Shown here: positions 23,481 to 34,288 of the stretch, one piece after another
Position numbering within the stretch: position 1 is the stretch's first letter
Layout of the letters: each line of letters begins with the position of its first letter
Assembly (NCBI GenBank): GCA_025084515.1
Contig: JAJAGP010000172.1
Location: forward strand, 594,009-658,008
Direction of reading: 5' to 3'
Source of the DNA: Ancistrus triradiatus
Lineage: Eukaryota > Chordata > Actinopteri > Siluriformes > Loricariidae
DNA: 64,000 nucleotides
Made by a program: the position numbers and the translations under genes
The notes under the pieces: generated by a model
What the model was told of the DNA's origin: nothing
Database searches by the model: none
What the model saw: the letters and a program-made list of their open reading frames with translations, nothing else

Positions 23481-23594
23481 GTAACTTCCTACAGATGACA
23501 CCATGGAAAGAAGACATTTGTTATACCGTCATAAAGAATGACTTCTCATTTACAAAGACATTGGCATCATATTAACTGCATTTTTTAAGCTTTC

Positions 23595-24540
23595 CTAGTA
23601 GGGGTAATAATGCAAGCATGATAGACTCTAGCGTAAGGGGAATATTCAGTTGAAAGTGACGAAATCCCAAACCAAGGAAAACAAATGTAAGAGGCAGAGG
23701 ATGGAAAAGACTGGTGAGAATACCCAACACAAAGTAATGAGCTCACAATTAGAGGAAGGAACAGACACTTTACTACAGTAATCTAGCATGAGAGTGGTCA
23801 CTCCACTATAAGTTCTTCACTACAAATCACAGAGCAGAGCAAGATCAAACAGCCACATATTCACCAACCTTCTGTTCAAGTTCAACGACAGACAGTCAGA
23901 AAAGAAGAATTCAGCTTTAGATACAAAGAACCGCTCCTCAAACACTCCCGGCAAATACTAGGTGCAGAGCACAAAACAATGGCATGCAAAAAACAAATTA
24001 AAACATTAGCTAAGCTGCTGATTTCTCAAGAGAGGAAATCTGAACCAGTACTAGCAGAATACTAGGTGCTAATATTCAGGCAAGCCTGATCGCTTCCTGT
24101 GCCTGACAGCCGAACCAGTGACATTACAGTTAACATCACTGTTGGAAACTTGCAGAGATAAACATCTGTGTCATTTTTATTGCTCTATTTTAGTTGTTAT
24201 AGTATTTGGTTTGGCAAATACTGCTTGGCAAAGGAATCAGTGAGACTGAAGTGTCTTAAGATATGAACCAATACACAAACACCAACACATCTCCCTGTTT
24301 ACCTAAGCTCTGCCAGTCTCACATACGGAGTGCTATGTGCGCTTCATGGCACATCAGACACAATGCTGCAGGGCACAGTTTGGGTGGGTCCTTTACTGTC
24401 TCCACCGACAAGTCAGAATTACAACTGTATCAGCACAGTCAGTGCAGTGTTTCAATCATTTCCTGGCCTGCTTGTTTAGAGCTTTTGTGCAGCCATATGC
24501 AATAAATTAATTTCAATTAAACTGGTGCTTTTGGGAAACA
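23595..24540 (+). repeat. Unassigned interspersed repeat, copy 1
   Basis: It shares long stretches with 56566-57230 in the same order: aatacccaacacaaag, gtggtcactccactataagt, aatcacagagcagagcaa, and acacatctccctgtttacct then acggagtgctatgtgcgctt. No termini, transposase or reverse transcriptase could be recognised. This copy is longer at its right side. Confidence 0.55.
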
Positions 24541-24646
24541 AACACTTAAAGACAAGCACTTCAAAATAGATGGAGAACTACTTTCATCTTGAGAACCCTG
24601 AAACTTTTTTCTTAGGTTGTGCCACTTGTAGGGCTGCACAATATAC

Positions 24647-24856
24647 AGTCGTATGAAAAAGTTTGGGCACCCCTGATAATTTTCATGATTTTAGTTTAGA
24701 AATCATTGGTTGTTCAGATCAGCAACTTGAGTTAAATATATCATATAGCAGATGAACACAGTGATATTTGAGAAGTGAAATGAAGATAGGATTTACAGAA
24801 AGTGTGCAGTAGTTATTCAAACAAAATTAGGCAGGTGCATAAATTTGGGCACCCCA
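24647..24856. mobile_element. Tc1-type MITE (GTTTGGGCACCCC ends)
   Basis: The left end tacagtcgtatgaaaaagtt then tgggcacccctgataattt, and the right end gcataaatttgggcacccc, form inverted repeats around a short AT-rich core with no coding capacity. Confidence 0.65.
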
Positions 24857-24905
24857 ACATATATATATATTATATATATATATACGTATATATGTATATA
24901 TAAAG
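24857..24905. repeat. TA-rich microsatellite
   Basis: Alternating ta runs with tacgta and tgta interruptions, directly beside the MITE end. Confidence 0.8.
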
Positions 24906-27413
24906 TAGCAAACATTATTAAAAAAAAATTATACAAATAAATGAGCAGCTATAGACCAGTAAATGATATATAGCTGCATGCTTTATTACAACATGCTAGA
25001 TTACTGTCTGCTGGTGCAATTGGGTGAAAATTCATGCATTTTAAAAAAATGCAATATATATATTGCAGAAAAAAAATTGCAATCTCAGTTTTTTCCAATA
25101 CTAATGCCCTAAGGCCAAATGCAGCTAATGGACAGATTTTAATTGGCCTGCAGCATCAGATTTAAGAATTCATTACTAGTGGCCCAACAGCACACTGCAA
25201 TTTGTCCTTTCACTCAACAGTGGCAGCAGACTTTGCTGGACTTGAGGTCCAGACTGACTGATCACCACTTACATTGAAATCTTCCACATCACAACTACAG
25301 CTGTCATACCAGACCTAACGTGTTTAATGTAGCCGAGTGTGCAGCACCACCATTACGTTAGTTTCCAATGGTCTGTCTGTAAATAATCTGCAGTAGGTTG
25401 TGGTTTTTTAACTCTTTTGATATCCTGCTGTAGTTACTGCACTAAAAATATAGTTATTTTGATATGGTCCAATCTGGCCCCCTTTGAAAAAAGTTTGGAC
25501 ACCCCTGGTCTAGGGTGTGCTTCTGCTTGTGCCCTTTGAATTCCAGGTTAAACTCCTCCCTGACCAGGATAAGCAGGGCAAATGAGATGCTTTGCTTTAA
25601 TGATTCAACCTAAAAAAAACTCCCGATGACATTTTTGCCATACCACTCACCATTAGTCCACACAGTTGCCTACAATATGGTTGTATACTGTACTAGTAAG
25701 ATTTAGCTTTACTAAAGCTAACTGGAGTGCAACCAAAACCACATAGAACAGCTCCACACTGTTGTTTATATTTGGTGTTATGATAATTAACTGTATCGTT
25801 CTTCAGCCATCCACCAATCCCCGATTCATTTGTCTGACTGCCAGATTGGGAAGCGCGAGTCATCTTCTTCCCCACTCTTGGGCTGGTGTATGGTTGGCTT
25901 GACCATAAAAACCCAAACCACGAGTGCCAAAACACAAGACAGACTCACTACATTACAGTTACGTAATCATGTGTGGGACACCACATCACGCCTGAGCTGC
26001 TGCACCTAGATGTTGCCACTTCATAACAGCACTTACGCTGCCACAGTTACATCACATGGCAAATGAAGGTTAAGACCGTACAACCTTCCGATCGTTAGTT
26101 TAGATCCAGTTTAAGCACTGAACAAACTGTGCACTTACATGACATGACAACACCATGTTGAAAGTCACTGAGCTCTGAAGCCCAATGGCCACTTATGGAG
26201 ATTAGATGCTCTATGCCTGATTTCTTGCACCTGTTAGCAAGGGGTGAATAAACGTCTGGGGCGTTTCTTGACTACTTTTCATGCTGTGCCACACGCAGAA
26301 TTTAGATGGGCACGGCTGTACCCCTTGCCAATCAGTCATAGGTGCACACCTGTGGGCGTTACTCTGGCATGGATGAGAAATGAAGAATAAATGAACACTT
26401 AAGAATTTTTTAAGGATTGCATTCATTTTGTTTACGCTAATGTAACCCACGCATTTGCTTTAGAGGTCTAGTGTGTATTTTTTGGTAGGTTGAACGGTTA
26501 AAGGGGCTATCGTTACCTTGCCTGCAGATGAGTCCATTAATCCATGCGAAAAACCGAAAGAAACTGGCTCAGACCGAACGCGTGAGCCGCCCAAGAAAAA
26601 TGCTTATGGGAAATGTAGTGCCTGTAGTGAAGATGCGTGGCGTGTTCTGTAGCGCTGCTCAGCAATCCAGGATAAAATGGACTTTTTACCAGCATGAATT
26701 TAGTCTGCCACAGCAAGAAAGTGGGTCTCATGACGCCCCTGGTTTACGTAGGCTACTGCTGGACATGTAATTATCATATAGCCTAAGCAGTGCACCTATA
26801 TAGGTAGTAGGGAGAGGTTTGGGCTGCAGCCGGGAAGATGGGCGTGGAGGATTGAAAGTGACAAAGATGCCCTCCAATAAAGACAAGCATTTTGTCGTCT
26901 TTTCTCTCGCCCGAGTGAATATCATCGAAAAATACAAGACCAGTTCTAAAAATGGTCCAACCTTATTCACATGTATATATAAAGAGGTTAACCAGGGCAG
27001 AAACAACCAAATGGAGGAGGGTGTGTCCGCAGAGAAAAGGCGTTAGCGTGGTATATCCATATACGGCTGCTATACAAATTAAACCTTACAAAATCTGTCT
27101 AAAAGACCACAATAAAGACTAGAAGTACAACGAATATAACGTTGGGAGACATTTTAAAACATATAAGGACTGCACATGCATTTGGCTTAGAGCTAGTCCA
27201 CTGATACAAGGATAAGCGAGGCAGAAAAAACGTCATTTTTAACCGTTAGCTCTGCAACACACCTGAATGCCGAATTCAGTTCAAGAAAATAACTTTACAC
27301 TATATACAAGCAACACGTTTTCATTTTAAATCAAATAAATCAAAAGTACGGCTTATGCGGTGGCCTTATTACAGATATAAACCCTCTAAATATAAAAACA
27401 AACGACACTAACC
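24906..27413. other. No gene recognised
   Basis: About 2.5 kb. Opposed open frames around 26.2-27.0 kb have no family likeness. It probably includes the first intron and the start of the CpG-bearing promoter region of the tau-like gene. Confidence 0.4.
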
Positions 27414-27540
27414 TGGTAAGGAGAGTGAGGAAAAAGCGACAGATGAAGAAAAGTCCTCGAGGAATGTAAAACCGGCAACCGCAGCATCAGCACCACCTAA
27501 AACCCTTTGCACCGTGGCTCGATCCTAAATGACTCCAAGC
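27414..27540 (-). promoter_or_regulatory. Candidate promoter and non-coding first exon of the tau-like gene (near 27.4 kb)
   Basis: On the minus strand TCCTTACCAG|GTTAGTG makes a good donor whose intron starts at 27413. The bases upstream (about 27414-27650) hold more CpG dinucleotides than the surrounding AT-rich sequence. The start-codon exon at 12.4 kb begins with untranslated sequence after an acceptor, so a non-coding first exon must exist to its right. The exact transcription start cannot be seen. Confidence 0.35.
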
Positions 27541-28175
27541 TCCCTACGCAGGCGCTCTACTTTGGTTACGAAATAAGGGGCGTCTACACTCAATGCAGTG
27601 CGCTCTAGGTCTGAAGGGCAGTCATTTGGGACGCGTCCATCAGCCATTCTGTCTGAACTCATTTTCAGCGTTTCAGCGTTCAGGAACAAAAGCTAAAATG
27701 AAATACGACCCAGTATCCAGTCCCAAGCAGGCGACAGCTCACTTTGTTTGGTGATACAAATAAAAACAAAGACATATAAACAGAAAAAACAGTGATTTTT
27801 TTTTTATCTGCTCGATTTTCCCTTACATTCTGCAGCTGCCGGTGCTGTTGTCAATTTCATCGGCTAAAAAATGAAAATGTAAGATCAGACACGCTAGAAA
27901 TGTGACGTTGTATGATTCCACGTGTAAGACTGAGATCACAAAACGCACTGCGGTGAGAAAATCGCCAAGGCTTAACATTTCGAGAAGTAACTAGAAGCCT
28001 CGCCGCCCATCCTCCGTCTCTCTCATAGACACATGCACACACCCAGCAACTGCACGTTCACTTAAACACCCTTTAATAACCAAATCCACGTTTACTCATT
28101 CAGATTACATACACACTTCGACATAAAGCGTATTACAGAATCGCATTTCACGGCGCTAGAGAGGTTTTACTCACC

Positions 28176-28290
28176 TGTGCGACACACACTTATTGTCTGA
28201 CCAACTGCAGCACCGAGCACTGTAGCAGTGTGCAGTTCCTTCTTTGGACTGAGGAAGAGGGGGGCGCTAAAGCAACAGTTTTCACTTCTC
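28176..28290 (-). promoter_or_regulatory. Alternative non-coding first exon of the tau-like gene (near 28.2 kb)
   Basis: On the minus strand GTCGCACAG|GTGAGTAAA is a near-perfect donor, with relatively CpG-bearing sequence upstream and no open frame. It could be an alternative first exon of the same gene as the 27.4 kb candidate. The right end is arbitrary. Confidence 0.33.
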
Positions 28291-28516
28291 GTAGGATTAA
28301 AGCAGGATTGTAGCATTAATTTAGACGAAAGTGGTCATTTTACCACGTTATGTTTGCTATAGTTTAATGTTAGTATGTTACACGCATCATCGTAACCTCA
28401 CCAAACATTATTAAAGACTGTTAAACAAAAAAAACAACAACATATTCACACATTCTTAATTCGATTAAGGTTCGCAGGGAGTTGGGGCCTAACCTTCTGC
28501 ACCAGTTCATTGCTTG

Positions 28517-28517
<1 letters not shown>

Positions 28518-28597
<80 letters not shown>
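28518..28597. repeat. (CA)n microsatellite
   Basis: About 39 uninterrupted CA units. The minus-strand open frame with a long Cys-Val run is translated microsatellite, not a gene. Confidence 0.97.
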
Positions 28598-28602
<5 letters not shown>

Positions 28603-28892
28603 CAATGAAGGACTATTGCAGCTAGTTAATGCTACCCCTACACATATCCATAACCTTAACCTCAGTAACCTAAAGCAAGTGTTTTGACTCTTCTGGTTTT
28701 TCAAATCGCAGTTGCCATTTTTGTAAAAAACAAACAAACAAACAAAAAAAAAACAGTTAAAGAATTGAGGACCAGAAAAACATCGCAAGGACATGACTCA
28801 TGAGGAAGACAACAGCAGTTTTCCTCATGCGGACCAGCAAAACGTTTCCACAAGGTGAAAAATGTCTTTCTAACCTTGTGGAGTAACGTAAT

Positions 28893-29152
28893 ATAAACAG
28901 AGACCTGGATTCGAGTCCCTGCCTAGCTGCTCCCTGTGTGGTATTTGCATGTTCTTCCTGTGTCTGCGTTGGTCTCTTCCAGGTACTCTGGATTTCTCCC
29001 ACATCCAAAGACACTGTTATGTCAAGTGCCAATCTCTAAATTGCCCGGGTGTCAATGAGTGAGTAAGTGTGTGTACATGTGCCCTGCAATGGACTGGCAC
29101 AATGTCCTGGGTTGGTTCTCCTCTTGCATCCAGTGCTGTCCTACAGACACCT
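28893..29152 (+). repeat. SINE shared by both nuclear-body gene copies (copy 1)
   Basis: DANA-like body on the plus strand: gattcgagtccctgcctagc, gtatttgcatgttcttcctg and ctgcaatggactggcac. It shares unusual variants with 57717-57985 (tgttatgtcaagtgccaatc, cttgcatccagtgctg, cctacagacacc), so both come from one insertion that was later duplicated. Confidence 0.72.
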
Positions 29153-29880
29153 CTCACCTGTGACGCTGAAAAAAACAAACAGCTTTGAAAACGAGTGAGA
29201 ATACTTGTCAATTTCACTCTTGTTTAAGAATCACTTGGCATGGTAACAGCAGTTTAGTGGTGTGAATAATGAATTACAGAATGTGGTGATAAATGCTAAA
29301 CATGGAGCATGGGTCATAAAATCCTGGAGCTGCAGCGACACCTAGTGGAACACAACAACGACTTAAATGTATGTTGATTTATATTCATTGACAAAATAAA
29401 ATAATTCACAAGAAGGAATTGTTAGGATCGAATGAAACTTTGTGTGTGAATATAATTATGATATATTTAAGTGATTACAATATTAGGTTGAATGGATAAG
29501 TTTAGTGGGGAACACTGTACAATTGAAATAAGGCGCTAGTTACATTAGATCATTTAGTAAATAAATTAGCTAGAGAGTAGATTAAAATTGATTGACATTT
29601 CTTCTAAAAAGATCATCTTTCACATTGTTCTGCTCATATTCGTGTCTTCTCTTATGTTCATGTTCAAAATGTAGGCTATTAACCACCCATTAGTACTGTA
29701 TATAATATTATACGTAAAATAATCTGTATAAGAATAGACTGTACAAAAAGTAGACACTCAACCTTTACTAAACTTCAATACGAGAACCCACAACAGAGAA
29801 AAATAGACAGAACAAACAGGAGAAATCCACTATGTGATAGCGAAGTGGGAGGAGAGAGGATGTGGTCAGGTGGGTATGAC

Positions 29881-29891
29881 AGAAATGAAAC
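29881..29891 (+). promoter_or_regulatory. ISRE/IRF-like half site before exon 1
   Basis: agaaatgaaac fits the IRF core AANNGAAA and lies about 60 bases upstream of the exon-1 donor. Mammalian SP100-family genes are interferon-induced, which makes it plausible; a motif this short also occurs by chance. Confidence 0.25.
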
Positions 29892-29904
29892 CTTGCTTGT
29901 TCAA

Positions 29905-29950
29905 ATGTACAGGTGAAGACAAACTAACATCAGCTCGATCTTTCTGTCAG
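29905..29950 (+). other. Nuclear-body gene 1, non-coding exon 1 (start approximate)
   Basis: Ends tttctgtcag|gtaagtgtgt, a strong donor conserved in the second copy at 61928 (ttttgtcag|gtaagtgta). It has no ATG-started frame. The left limit is a guess, as the transcription start cannot be seen. Confidence 0.55.
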
Positions 29951-30252
29951 GTAAGTGTGTGTGTGTTCGAATGTACAAACGTTGTGGCAATAGCAAGTGT
30001 GTCGTGAGCCAAATTTGGATTCAGATTCAGTGGAAGCCAGCGCTGTCATTCCACAGCAGTATAAATAACAATGAAAAATGAAACTGATAAGTGTGGCCTG
30101 GAACTGGGAAATCCTTTGCTATCAGGGCAGCAAAGATGAAACAAAGCAACTTTCAGGTTTTTTTTATGCAAGAGTGAACAGATAATAATGATATCAACTG
30201 ATAAGGTCTTTAAATTGCATCTTTATAATCATCGAAATGGATTATTCACGAG

Positions 30253-30372
30253 TGCTACATCGGTTCTCGTCGTTTCAGAAGGCTTGTTGAGAACCGAAAA
30301 CGAAAAATTTTTTACCATAAGGAATAAAGTAAATTGAATTCGTCCGTTCCAGACCCCATGTAAGGACTTGAA
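30253..30372. mobile_element. CAGTGGTACCTCGG-family fragment, copy 3
   Basis: gtgctacatcggttctcgtc, ttgttgagaaccgaaaacg and ccataaggaataaagtaaat match the left arm of the 4949-5773 element. Only this arm is present. Confidence 0.6.
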
Positions 30373-30699
30373 TAAGCTCCACTTGGTAACTGTCACCAGA
30401 AAAAGCTGTAGAAGGAAAAGGGCGAGACTTTAGGTAGTAGCGTGTTCAAAGCTGCAGTGTCTACATGTTAGATAAAAGGCTATGCAGTTCTTCATCCAGG
30501 TCTCCGTGTGCGCTTCCATTAACTGAAGGTTCGCCCCTCAAATGCGTGGAATAATTAAGTGCGTCCTCGACAGAAGCTTATTAAATCGGCCGAAATATAA
30601 ATCGACAAAAAATACAGTGTTTACTCTGGTGGCAGTGGGTTTTCCCTGTAGCGTGGTGAACTTTATGTTTTTCTTTGTTTAACACATCTGGATTCTGGA

Positions 30700-33500
30700 C
30701 TCTGAAGTGACACATTTTAAACTGCTCCCTACGTCTTTACACTGTGGACTTTATTCTGCGTGAATGGCGGGTGAACAAGCGCCTGACCCAGTTCCTTCTC
30801 CTCAAATACCTACTGTAACGTCGTCAAGCGCTTTCATGCCTATTCGAATTGAGCTTCCCGCTCTTTTTCTTGGCGACGGGGCGGAGCCGTTCGGTTAATG
30901 AGTCCAACAGTTCGAAGTTGCACCAGATGCTTCGAATGCACGGGTGGATAAAGTAAAGCTACTTGTTGCTAAGTTAAGTGGCCCTGCGTTTGCATATTGG
31001 CAAAGTTTACCACTTGAAGTAAAAACTGATTATACCCCAGTGAAACAGAACTTAAACACTGTGTTTGGTCGATGCCATTTCTGGCAGCTTTTCCAACAAA
31101 CATTAATGCAGGCTCACATAAGCCTCAGGAAACTAAAGTTAATGCCGCTAAGATTACAAACTTAGTAGCTGAAGCATTTCCGGCCTATGATGGTTAAGCA
31201 TGGTGCTATAAAGTTTTTCGCCAGATGGTTTGCTAGACCCCTCGCTGCAGTTGAAAATTCATGAACATGGTGCGGTCACCTTAGAAGCCGCTCTAAAAGT
31301 AGCTGGTCAGTGCGAAAGAGCTTAGCTGGCTTTGACGATGACATCACCGACTCCAGTCATGCCAGTCACTGTTAAGCCAGACTCTAAGGCACTCTCATCA
31401 TCAGCAATTGCGGAACTGACTGTGGTAGTTGCAAACCTTTGGATGGAGTGGCAGGACTGGAAAGACTCACAATCTGGGCATTCCCATCACCATTGTACTC
31501 GCTCTGGACTACGACCTTCAACAATGTATAGTTTTGTGCTCAGGCTCTGGACCAGAAATTTTCTCAGAATGCCGGCGTCAACTACTGTACTACATGTCGT
31601 CGCTCATCGGACGGGAGATGACCTCGTCACGTCTGCACCTGACCTTGTTGACACGTTTAGCCAGACACACACTTCCGCATGGACAAGGATCAGGATTCTC
31701 TATATGATTTGGCTTACTCTTCAGCATCGAGACATTGCACGTCATATGCTTCTCCTGAAGTATTTCCTCATCGACATCATGACTGTTTGAACTTCAGGGA
31801 GGACCGTACCCCTCTGGGGGACCATCGCAGCATCTATCCAAACTACCCCTATGATTGTCATGATTATGTTTCCTCACCACGGATGCCTGTCAGAGACATC
31901 CATTCTGATCAATCCCAATCTCCTTCCCCAAGGTACAGATATGACAGACGTTTCTCGTCACCTTCTGCCCCACCACAGGGTCAAGCCAATTCTTTGCATT
32001 CCCACTCTCCAGCGTGGAGGGTTAGTTTTGCTAAAGCAAACAATAGCGCAAATTTAATTTAGCACTACTGATCTGACTGCTGGCTACTGGCAGATTCCGC
32101 TTCACCCACGAGATAAAGATGTAACTACTTTCTCTTCTGGCGCTGAGCTGTTTAGGATGATGACGATGTGGCTTTAACATGCCCCGCCAAGTTTCCAGCG
32201 CCCAGTTTCATTGAATTTATTCCCCTGTGGATTGAGTTGGAAAATCTGTCTGATTTATTTAGACGACATCATTGTGTACAGCACTGATTTCCAAAAACAC
32301 ATTCAGCACTTGGAAAAGGCCGATGATGCCTTTCGCGCCTTAAATCATGCACCTATTATGCCACCGATTTTGAGGTTCCCTGACTTATCGGGAATATGTG
32401 ATTGTGTACGCCAGTCACACGCTCTCTGTTGCCTAAAGAAGGGGTTTTGACCCTTAGACCGCGATGTTCAAAATTGTCTGGGCCGTTCACTTCGACCACT
32501 ATTTGGCATATCACGCCTTCACGGTTTTCACGGATTCATAAGCCCCTCGTGGAGGTATGAGGAAGAGAAAAATGTTGACCCAAGAATCCAACAGGACGTG
32601 TGAACGCTGGTGGTTGAGTGGGATCTTACGGATTGGCGGTTGCCCATTGGGATGGGTTTCAAAGCATCTGAACGCAGATGCTTTGTCCTGCTCTCCACCG
32701 TCTGACTCTGAAGCTTTCCCATGGGGACTAACCTTCCCGTGGTTTCTGATCTTGATTGTGCCGAAAGGTATTGCTCTGATGGTAATCGATCGCACCTTAC
32801 CACCCCTTTCAAATCGTAGCTGCCAAAATTCACGAGCTCTCAATTTCAATGAAGGGAAATCGCTGTGCTTTTTGTCATGATGAACCTTTATACCAAATTT
32901 GTTACCCACGAACCCTTTGCTACCCACTTCAGAATCAGGACAATTTGAGTCAGATGAGATTAAATCTGCCTATGCAAAGCTATTGTCCAAAAACTGACGC
33001 ACAACTCCTTACCATGCTTAGGGTGATGGTACAGTGGAGGATACGACGCTCCCGGAAAAAGAGAGCTGGCCAAAAATCTATTTTGAGGTGGGGAAAGTGG
33101 GGATGACCACCTCCCCCATGCTGCATTGGCATACAAAATGTCAGTCCATGCGAAAGCATGAGGTTTGGTCCCCTTTTATTTGGTTTCGGGACAGGAGGCC
33201 GGCGTCCCCGGGGAACACTTCTTGAATGGGCCAGTCATGTGCTCATCCAGAAACCCACGTACTCCAGCAGAATATGCTGGTTTGATGATGCGGTGGGCTG
33301 ACCGTACATTTCGGGATACAGGGACAGTGTAACCAACAAATGATTGTTATGTCTATTAAGTTCGCTTCCTACTCAGCAAGTGATTGGGTTCTTGGTCGAC
33401 AACCCGACTCACCATCAAAACAAAAAGATCAGATGGATTGAGTCTCCTTTTTAAGTAATGCGCTCAAACCGTTTCTGGTAGATTTGGGTTTCGGGGTCGT
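30700..33500 (+). mobile_element. Decayed Ty3/gypsy-type LTR retrotransposon
   Basis: Plus-strand remnants in the usual order. A gag-like piece at 30944-31165 has LVAKLSGPAFAYWQSLP. Reverse-transcriptase debris at about 32235-32330 contains the active-site motif YLDDIIVYS, then DFQKHIQHLE. An RNase-H/integrase-junction-like block at about 32600-32690 has LPIG-type sequence and KHLNADALS. Frames change many times between these, and large parts of pol are missing. I could not identify paired LTRs. It lies in intron 1 of nuclear-body gene 1, in sense orientation. Confidence 0.7.
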
Positions 33501-33785
33501 CCCGCCTTAACGCCAAGAGGCAGAAGCAGGGTCATGCATTATAACCTCCTCAAGCCATTTATAGCCGACTCTCAGGTAGATCGATTGAGCCACAGTAGCG
33601 TGCGTATTTCCTTCAGCGGATTGGCTGTTGTAGGATACTGTGGATGTAATAAAACCAAAGAAAAACACAATAAAAAATAGCGGACATCTTTATGAGCAAT
33701 GACATGTTTGAATCTTGAATCGCTGAAGCACTGGGTACTGAACCTGTGACTGCAGCTCGTGAACTCTAGAACCTTTTTCATTCCA

Positions 33786-33955
33786 CTAAAATATGACCTC
33801 AGACTTCATCCGTATTTTAACACCAAGTTTAGGAAAATGCACCAATATGACATCTTTGTGAGTGGTAAAAGTATGTGACCCTCTATGTTTAACAGTTGAT
33901 TGAGGGTTGAATTTAAAGTCAAGTGTTCCAATCCCATGGGCTGACAAATAGGAAG
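33786..33955 (+). mobile_element. Tc1-like terminal fragment
   Basis: aaatatgacctcagacttca, ttgtgagtggtaaaagtatg and gtgaccctctatgtttaaca match the terminal repeat of the 36506-38175 family. The paralogous position in copy 2 (62640-62815) carries the same piece, so it predates the duplication. Confidence 0.55.
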
Positions 33956-34133
33956 CGAGTATTGACATGAAATAGCAGAAAAATATTTGCTTGACGTGCT
34001 GCTAAAAAGTAGCCATAAGATAGCTTGAAATGAAACGTTTTCAAAAATGATCTCCAATCCTTAGACTGGAGCTAAAACAGGATTATACTGGATTTTTATA
34101 TTATGATGTAAAAAAAATTTATTTGTTCTACAG

Positions 34134-34288
34134 GACACTAAATGGCGTCACTGGGTATCTATCAGACGAGGAGCTGGCTGTCTTTTTTCGCAAAACAAGA
34201 CTTAAATTGTCCGTATGGAAGAAGACCCACTAATCTTCCTCAGCCAGCTAAAAGGGACCATGAGCTGATACCAGGAGGACTCTACCAG
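34134..34288 (+). CDS. Gene 1 exon 2: start codon and first half of HSR domain, frame-scrambled
   Basis: Acceptor ttctacag, ATG at 34142. At DNA level it aligns with the intact exon of copy 2 (63679-63838), e.g. agctggctg, atggaagaagacccac, cttcctcagccagct and gaccatgagctgatacca. Relative to copy 2 it has lost one base near codon 5, lost one near codon 24 and gained two near codon 37. The frame is open for the same 49 codons, but the middle 30 or so residues are read out of frame and the HSR helix sequence (LAEFFRHNKTKLSCMEEDP in copy 2) is gone; only HELIP near the end is back in frame. No canonical GT follows the aligned end (taccag|gaagaa). Confidence 0.6.

Larger units (their letters stand above)
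29383..30240. repeat. Segmental duplication, left copy (5' end of nuclear-body gene 1)
   Basis: It aligns by eye with 57995-58190, 59275-59396 and 61669-62370. Examples are aattatgatatatttaagtg / aattatgatatatgtaagtg, cacccattagtactgtatat in both, aatctgtataagaatagact in both, and the exon-1 splice site. Copy 1 lacks the MITE and LINE that interrupt copy 2. Confidence 0.8.

Noticed and set aside
26528..27046. Overlapping open frames on both strands before the promoter region
   Set aside because: No conserved motif, and the frames oppose each other; likely chance in slightly GC-richer DNA.
28507..28794. Minus-strand frame with a long Cys-Val run
   Set aside because: Direct translation of the (CA)n microsatellite.
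30700..33500. Possible intact LTR retrotransposon or retrovirus
   Set aside because: Frames break repeatedly, most of pol is missing, no env-like frame was seen and no LTR pair could be matched.
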